The position numbers and the translations under genes were made by a program. DNA of 64,000 nt. It comes from Vibrio fluminensis. GTDB taxonomy: Bacteria; Pseudomonadota; Gammaproteobacteria; Enterobacterales; Vibrionaceae. Under the pieces are notes generated by a model that saw only the letters and a program-made list of their open reading frames with translations, did no database searches and was not told the DNA's origin. Position 1 is the first letter of the stretch; each line of letters begins with the position of its first letter. Positions 58,663 to 64,000 of the stretch are shown here, in pieces. The stretch covers positions 1 through 64,000 of the forward strand of contig NZ_JADILO010000026.1 in the NCBI RefSeq assembly GCF_015278125.1. Reading direction: 5' to 3'.

Positions 58663-59703
58663 CTATATTCTCCCTTTTTGTTTTATCAGCAGCCAGAGGA
58701 AAAATGGTGTGCCAATTAATGCGGTGACAATGCCCACTGGCATATCGAGTGGTGCAACGGCGGTTCTTGCCAGCATATCGGCAAACAGGAGCAGTAAAGC
58801 GCCGAGTAACATGCTCACAGGCAATAGCGATTTGTAGTTTGGGCCAATCATCATGCGGGCAAGATGAGGGACGATCAGGCCAACAAAACTAATGATGCCT
58901 GCTAAAGCAACCGTGACACCTACGCCTGCGGCGGCCAGTACGATTAAACGCCTTTTTACTGATTGCACGTCGATTCCCATATGACGCGCTTCTGACTCAC
59001 CAAGTAACATTGCGTTGAGCTTGTCCGCGTCACGACGGTAGCAATAAAACAAAACAATCAATGTGGCGAATGAGAGGTAGATACTCTGTTTATTCGCACC
59101 AGCTAAAGACCCCATCGTCCATAGAGAAAGGTCACGCAGCGCTTGATCATCGGCAAAATAGTTGAGCAACCCCAGCCCTGCATTTGCCGCAGCAGAGATA
59201 GCAATGCCGGCAAGCAGCATCATAGTGACCGACGTTCCGGTTTGACTGGTTCCTAACCTGTACACGATGAACGTTACAATAATACCGCCAAGACACGCGA
59301 ATAGTGGAACGGTGCCGAGAAGCATTAACATTGGGTAGTTGGCAGCAATGCCCCCAAAAGCGACGATGGCAATTGCTGCTCCTAGAGATGCACCTGATGA
59401 GACACCAATAATGCCAGGGTCAGCCAGTGGGTTTCGAAATAGCCCTTGTAATACCGCACCACAGATCGCCAATATTGCGCCAACAGCAATGGCTAATAGT
59501 GTGCGCGGGATGCGAACTTGCTGGATGATCATAGTGACATGAGCAGGTATATCCGCATGGTCTGTTGGGAGCAATGAATAGAGGCTATCGGCCAAGCTGA
59601 TATTCATCGGTCCTACAGTAATGGATACCACAGTCGCAAGGTATAGTAGAAAAGCAGAAGCGATACAAAGCGCTCTAGCTGAAAGCATTCTAGAAGAGTT
59701 CAT
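58663..59703 (-). CDS. hutC: Heme ABC transporter permease
   Basis: A 346-residue FecCD-family permease with about ten transmembrane segments; QQVRIPRTLLAIAVGAILAICG and GLFRNPLADPGIIGVSSGA are the family landmarks. The gene overlaps hutD and is 15 bases after hutB. Confidence 0.93.
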   Translation of the reverse strand: MNSSRMLSARALCIASAFLLYLATVVSITVGPMNISLADSLYSLLPTDHADIPAHVTMIIQQVRIPRTLLAIAVGAILAICGAVLQGLFRNPLADPGIIGVSSGASLGAAIAIVAFGGIAANYPMLMLLGTVPLFACLGGIIVTFIVYRLGTSQTGTSVTMMLLAGIAISAAANAGLGLLNYFADDQALRDLSLWTMGSLAGANKQSIYLSFATLIVLFYCYRRDADKLNAMLLGESEARHMGIDVQSVKRRLIVLAAAGVGVTVALAGIISFVGLIVPHLARMMIGPNYKSLLPVSMLLGALLLLFADMLARTAVAPLDMPVGIVTALIGTPFFLWLLIKQKGRI

Positions 59704-59718
59704 TGTTATTACTGTACG

Positions 59719-60570
59719 TTAGTTCGCTTGGCTGAATGTCTGATATAAATCATCTGCAAGTTCTAGGCTCTCAATGCCAAGACCGCCAACAATTGCGCTA
59801 CCATTCACAGGGATAATGTGATTGTTTGCTGCCGCAGGGGTTGCGACGAGCAATGGATACTCTTGCATGATGCCTTTTTTCCCACCGAGCTTATTCCAAT
59901 CGCGATGCGACACCAGAATGTATTCAGGTTGCATTTCTACAATGGCTTCTTGAGACAGAGGCTTGTATGAATCCAACTCGGTTTTGGCTGGGTTGAATCC
60001 TCCGGCAAGATCAATAATCACATCAATGGTTGTCTTGTTACCTGCTATCGTGGCAGGCCTGCCTTTACTGAGGAGCGCAAATACCACCTTTGGCGCTCGA
60101 TCGATATCGCGTTTTGCCATCGAGTCTAATTTCGTTTTTAAATCGCTTTTTAGCTCTTCGGCTTTGGTTTGCGTTCCAGTAATTTTTGCAATCGCATCAA
60201 TTCGGCTAAAAAGATCTTGTTCAGTGTCTCCTGCAGCGACCGTCTCTACTGAAACACCGCCACTTTTGAGTAAGGAAAGTGTTGTCTCAGGGCCCATTTC
60301 GTGAGAACCAATTAAGTGAGTAGGGGAAAGCGCCATTAAGCCTTCAGGAGATAATCTACGGTGATAGCCGACCACAGGTAAATCGCCCTCAGTATTAAAG
60401 TGCTTACTGGTTAGATCAATTGCCACCAACTGGTCTTTCGCCCCTAATGCAACAAGCAGTTCTGTAATGCTAGAACCGGCACTAATAATCCTATTTTCGG
60501 TTGCTTGTGCTTGAGTAAACGTTGCGCTGACGGTAATCAACATCGTTAACAAGAGAGTGAGGTTTTTCAT
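59719..60570 (-). CDS. hutB: Periplasmic heme-binding protein
   Basis: A 283-residue HmuT-type binding protein of the FecB/BtuF fold with a signal peptide (MKNLTLLLTMLITVSATFTQAQA). ISAGSSITELLVALG near the N-terminus and VVGYHRRLSPEGLMALSPTHLIG are typical; the tyrosine in the latter is a likely heme ligand. It is the first gene of hutBCD and faces a Fur box. Confidence 0.92.
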   Translation of the reverse strand: MKNLTLLLTMLITVSATFTQAQATENRIISAGSSITELLVALGAKDQLVAIDLTSKHFNTEGDLPVVGYHRRLSPEGLMALSPTHLIGSHEMGPETTLSLLKSGGVSVETVAAGDTEQDLFSRIDAIAKITGTQTKAEELKSDLKTKLDSMAKRDIDRAPKVVFALLSKGRPATIAGNKTTIDVIIDLAGGFNPAKTELDSYKPLSQEAIVEMQPEYILVSHRDWNKLGGKKGIMQEYPLLVATPAAANNHIIPVNGSAIVGGLGIESLELADDLYQTFSQAN

Positions 60571-61055
60571 AGTTGTTGTTCCATAAACAAGATTGATCGC
60601 TGCATATCTTTGCTAGAGATAGTTAACGAGCGAGCTGCATTCCAATTGGTTCTGTTGTTCACAAAAGCTGCGCGCAATGAGGTGAGCGTTTGTGATTGCT
60701 TGACATGATTTAAAACCTGCTGAGGCAAACATAACGATTTGCGCTAGCTGTACGCGTCCGATATTTCGAATGTTTCATATTTACAATAAGATAACGTTAA
60801 AAACCACGCAAATAATAATGATATCAAATATCATTTGCATTATCATATCTTTTGTATAACATAATTTCCACCATTACTATTTACAAAAATATGATTCTAA
60901 GTTGCGAATAACAGGAAGAATTTCAATTAGGAAAATGCTTGATAGCGGCGATCAGCAAACTCGGCCGCATTTGCTACAGTTGAATTAAACCCTTGTTGGT
61001 TGTCTTTCTCGAGTTCTAGCGGAATTCTAAATAAAACAAAAAAACAGGAGAGAGT
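60571..61055. promoter_or_regulatory. Divergent heme-gene promoter region
   Basis: 485 bases between hutB and hutX without a gene. It contains a Fur box (60817-60835) and a further AT-rich near-palindrome to ~60850. The remainder shows no clear signal; hutW is not present here. Confidence 0.7.
60817..60835. promoter_or_regulatory. Fur box in the hutB-hutX promoter
   Basis: AATGATAT-CAA-ATATCATT, a perfect 8-bp inverted repeat in an iron-box context, followed by TTGCATTATCATA, which could be an overlapping second site. Confidence 0.75.
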
Positions 61056-61577
61056 ATGTATACCTCTTGCTCTGAAAGCGAAGTAAAAACGCGAGTCGAC
61101 GCGGCTTTGGCGAAGGATGATTCGGTGCCTATTTCTGAAATGGCCAAGCAACTGCAGCTTAGTGAGGGAGCAATCACATTTGCTTTGCCTGAGGTTATGC
61201 TTACTCGTATTGATGGAGCGCATGCGCAACAGATTCTTGAGCAGTTACCTGAGTGGGGAAATGTTACGACTATCGTTCACTCATGCGGTTCAATCTTTGA
61301 GACTAAGGCTCCTTTCCCTCGAGGTAAGGCAGCGCATGGATATTACAACTTGATGGGGCGAGAGGGTGAACTGCATGGTCATTTACGTCTAGATACCATT
61401 GTCCAAATAGCGTTGGTAAGTAAGCCTTTTAGAGGCAATGAAAGTCATTACATCGGCTTTTTTGCTCAAGATGGAACGTGTGCATTTAAAATTTACTTAG
61501 GACGTGACAAGCAGCGCCAGCTTATCCCTCAACAAATTGAAGCATTTAAGCAAATGAAACAGGAGTTTTCCGCATGA
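61056..61577 (+). CDS. hutX: Heme utilisation protein HutX
   Basis: A 173-residue protein of the HutX/HuvX/ShuX family, an intracellular heme carrier that passes heme to HutZ. Residues IVHSCGSIFETKAPFPRGK and GYYNLMGREGELHGHL are characteristic. It overlaps hutZ by four bases. The start ATG at 61056 follows AGGAGAGAGT. Confidence 0.92.
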   Translation: MYTSCSESEVKTRVDAALAKDDSVPISEMAKQLQLSEGAITFALPEVMLTRIDGAHAQQILEQLPEWGNVTTIVHSCGSIFETKAPFPRGKAAHGYYNLMGREGELHGHLRLDTIVQIALVSKPFRGNESHYIGFFAQDGTCAFKIYLGRDKQRQLIPQQIEAFKQMKQEFSA

Positions 61578-62140
61578 ACTTAGAAAGTCAGTCGACTGAA
61601 ATCGATGAGCAACAAAGAGAGGATGTTCGTCGTGAACGGTTACAGAACCGTTTGGAGCCAGAGATCCAAGAATTTCGCGATAGTAGAAAAACGTTACAGC
61701 TAGCAACGATCAGTGAGCAAGGTATACCTAATGCTACCTACGCACCTTTTGCGTTTGATAAGCGAGGCTATTACATCCTTGTGAGTGACATTGCCGCACA
61801 CGGGAAGAACTTAAAAACAAACCGTAACGTGTCGATTCTGATGATCGAAGATGAGAATGAAAGTAAGCAGATTTATGCGCGTAAACGACTGACTTTTGAC
61901 ACCAAAGCTGAGCTAGTAGAAAAGCAGACTGATGATTGGTACGAAGGGGTTCATGCACTGAGAGAGCGTTTTGGCGAAATCATTGACAACCTCAGTCAGC
62001 TTGGGGATTTCAATCTATATCGCTTGGTTCCAGATTCAGGCCGCTATGTAAAGGGCTTTGGTCAAGCGTTTGAAGTCTCAGGTAATGATCTTCTGGATTT
62101 TGTTCACTTAACCGAAGGGCATATTCAGCCAGAAAAATAA
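61574..62140 (+). CDS. hutZ: Heme-degrading protein HutZ
   Basis: A 188-residue split-barrel flavin-like fold enzyme that opens heme to release iron. RKTLQLATISEQGIPNATYAPFAF and the C-terminal LYRLVPDSGRYVKGFGQAF are typical of HutZ/HugZ. It is translationally coupled to hutX. The usual first gene of the set, hutW, is absent. Confidence 0.93.
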   Translation: MNLESQSTEIDEQQREDVRRERLQNRLEPEIQEFRDSRKTLQLATISEQGIPNATYAPFAFDKRGYYILVSDIAAHGKNLKTNRNVSILMIEDENESKQIYARKRLTFDTKAELVEKQTDDWYEGVHALRERFGEIIDNLSQLGDFNLYRLVPDSGRYVKGFGQAFEVSGNDLLDFVHLTEGHIQPEK

Positions 62141-62234
62141 AAAAGTAATGTCTAGAGCAATGGAAGCCTCAAAAGACCTGAAAACACAAATATAAGACTA
62201 ATTCAGGTCATTCAACCTTTAAATGGAATAAAAA

Positions 62235-64000
62235 ATGTTAAAGCAAACGCCTTTAGCTCTAGCTATTGCTGGGCTTTTGTCTGCGCCAATTTATGCAGAT
62301 GACTCTTCATTGCAAGAAACTGTTGTTGTTACCGCCACTCGCACCAATACTCAAGTGATTGATACCGCTGCTTCAGTAACGGTCATTGATGACGAGACGA
62401 TAGAGCGAGATATGATCACCAGTTTGGATGATCTATTTAAATATACCCCAGGTGTGACGGTCGAAAGTAATGGTCGTCATGGGGTACAAAACATCAATAT
62501 TCGCGGAATTGATGGTAATCGAATTAAAGTGCTAGTGGATGGCGTTGCCCAAGGCAACCAGTTTGAATCAGGCGGCACTTTTGTTAATTCATCACGAGTA
62601 GAAGTGGATACTGACTTACTTAAATCCGTGGAAATTGTTAAAGGGGCGGCATCATCTTTACAAGGTTCTGATGCGATAGGTGGCATTGTCGCATTCGAAA
62701 CCAAAGATCCTGCTGACTTTTTACAAGGAAAAGATTTCGGCGGCCATGCCAAGTTCAATTACTCATCGAAAGACAATACCTTCAGTGAATCTGTTGCGTT
62801 GGCAAATCAGATTGGTGATCTTGAAACGCTAGTTGCGTATACCCGTCGTGATGGCAGTGAGCTGGAGAATTTTGGTGATTTGGATCAACAGGATACAGAG
62901 GCCAATAACTTATTAGTGAAGTTGCAGTACCAACTCAACGATGCTCATCGTGTAGAATTTAACGGTAATTATCTAAAAAATACCGATAAAGCGGATCAAT
63001 CTTATTCTGGATACAGCAACGGGACGTCTGAGGATGTCACGGAACAATATCAAGTTGGCATTAAACACATTTGGGATGTTCATGCCTCTTTAGCTGATTC
63101 GGTGGTGTGGCAATTAGATTATTTGAGCAAAGATGAAAATGGGGTGACTCATCGCACTAAAGATAGTGACTCTAATCGTCAACGCAAAGACTATATCTAC
63201 AACGATGAAGGTTATCAGTTTGACCTACAGATTGATAAGCACTTTAGTCTAGGTAATACCGAGCACTACGTAGTTTATGGTGGTTCTTTCCAAGACAAAG
63301 ATATTGAAAACATCAATAAAGAGTACAATAGTGTTGGAGCGGATAAGGAAATCTTCTATATCCCTAGCGCATCTGAGCGTCGTTATGGCGTGTTTCTTCA
63401 AGACCAAATTTCAATCGGTAACCTGACAGTCACGCCAGGTGTTCGTTACGATTGGTTTGAAACCGATCCTGGCGATACAAGTGATAACCCGAGTAACAAT
63501 GATGCAAGCGAATATAAGAAATTTAGTGATTCAGCCTTTACCGCTCGTCTCGGTGCTGTGTATCGTTTAAGTCAAGAACATCGACTGTTTGCTCAAGTGA
63601 GCCAAGGCTTCCGTGCTCCAGATTTCAAAGAGTTGTTCTACTCTTATGGAAATCCAATAATGAGCTATTACAGTAAGCCCAATCCAGATTTGAAAGCTGA
63701 AGAAAGTATCTCCTATGAGTTGGGTTGGCGCCATAATACGGATCGTTCTGATACTGAAATTGCGGTTTTCTATAGTGATTACGACAACTTCATTACTAGC
63801 GAAACCACTGGGCAATTCATGAACCCGATGAATCCAGCGATTGTGCAGTATAACAATATTGAATCTGCCAAGATTAAAGGCATCGAGTTTTCCAACCAAT
63901 TGTCATGGGATGGCTTTATGCCCATCGAAGGCTTTAGCTCTCGATTTGCAGCCGCTTATACAGAAGGTGAAGATGGTGATGGCGAACCACTCAATGATGT
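62235..64000 (+). CDS. TonB-dependent heme receptor, 5' part
   Basis: The first ~588 codons of an outer-membrane heme/hemoglobin receptor (HutA/HutR type) that runs off the window. The signal peptide is LALAIAGLLSAPIYA, the TonB box ETVVVTATRTN, and the plug covers ~30-150. The heme receptor boxes FRAPDFKELF and NPDLKAEE are visible near residues 458 and 483. No histidine lies between them, where receptors such as HemR carry a conserved one. ATG 62235 has only a weak ribosome site. It follows hutXZ by 94 bases. Confidence 0.87.
   Translation, partial: MLKQTPLALAIAGLLSAPIYADDSSLQETVVVTATRTNTQVIDTAASVTVIDDETIERDMITSLDDLFKYTPGVTVESNGRHGVQNINIRGIDGNRIKVLVDGVAQGNQFESGGTFVNSSRVEVDTDLLKSVEIVKGAASSLQGSDAIGGIVAFETKDPADFLQGKDFGGHAKFNYSSKDNTFSESVALANQIGDLETLVAYTRRDGSELENFGDLDQQDTEANNLLVKLQYQLNDAHRVEFNGNYLKNTDKADQSYSGYSNGTSEDVTEQYQVGIKHIWDVHASLADSVVWQLDYLSKDENGVTHRTKDSDSNRQRKDYIYNDEGYQFDLQIDKHFSLGNTEHYVVYGGSFQDKDIENINKEYNSVGADKEIFYIPSASERRYGVFLQDQISIGNLTVTPGVRYDWFETDPGDTSDNPSNNDASEYKKFSDSAFTARLGAVYRLSQEHRLFAQVSQGFRAPDFKELFYSYGNPIMSYYSKPNPDLKAEESISYELGWRHNTDRSDTEIAVFYSDYDNFITSETTGQFMNPMNPAIVQYNNIESAKIKGIEFSNQLSWDGFMPIEGFSSRFAAAYTEGEDGDGEPLND

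Overview
The window is bacterial chromosomal DNA from a Vibrio-like gammaproteobacterium. The assignment rests on the gene set: a minCDE operon, hutBCD/hutXZ/hutA-type heme uptake, an IrgA-type siderophore receptor, C4-dicarboxylate TRAP genes, and dispersed palindromic repeats of a kind I associate with Vibrio. I cannot name the species. Most of the window reads as ordinary core or metabolic genome. The exception is an accessory stretch of roughly 8.4-13.6 kb.

Layout. 0-8.3 kb: the 3' end of adhE, a cluster of palindromic repeats, minCDE, ycgL, a secreted lytic transglycosylase, a LysR regulator, a NupC-type nucleoside transporter followed by a tandem repeat, folD and tRNA-Arg(TCT). 8.3-13.6 kb (accessory): two HAD phosphatases with a divergent AraC regulator, then a compact block with a minimal tyrosine recombinase, a 196-aa protein of unknown family, a 46-aa Asn/Gln-rich peptide, a TIR-like protein and a hairpin-rich non-coding segment. 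This block is the best candidate for an undescribed, possibly anti-phage, system. 13.6-19 kb: an HD-GYP phosphodiesterase coupled to a small membrane protein, a NUDIX hydrolase, two overlapping small membrane genes, a peroxiredoxin and a LysR regulator.

19-29.6 kb is a lysine/5-aminovalerate/glutarate catabolic module: glaH (csiD), lhgO, a LysR gene, gabD, a TRAP transporter (P, Q, M) with a universal stress protein, and gabT. The TRAP system sits where the E. coli operon has the GabP permease. 29.6-37.2 kb is an frv-like locus: a MalY/PatB-type lyase and PTS EIIA run divergently from PTS EIIB, EIIC, an M24 peptidase and an M42 peptidase, closed by a PRD-containing regulator. A perfect 15-bp inverted repeat lies in the divergent promoter. 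It looks like uptake plus cleavage of a small conjugated substrate.

37.4-40.7 kb carries yegD, yghU and an unknown secreted protein. 40.9-46.8 kb is an iron-responsive cluster: a dihydroorotate dehydrogenase paralogue and an unknown 213-aa gene diverge around a strong Fur box. They are followed by a predicted periplasmic enterobactin-type esterase and an IrgA-type receptor. 47.3-54 kb has a two-component system followed by a glucose/mannose-type ABC importer. 54.2-57.4 kb is a second TRAP operon (C4-dicarboxylate type) with a candidate sigma-54 promoter. 57.4-64 kb is heme uptake: hutDCB on the minus strand, a Fur-box intergenic region, and hutX, hutZ and a heme receptor that runs off the window.

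All assignments come from reading the sequence and from recalled family knowledge. No database search was run.
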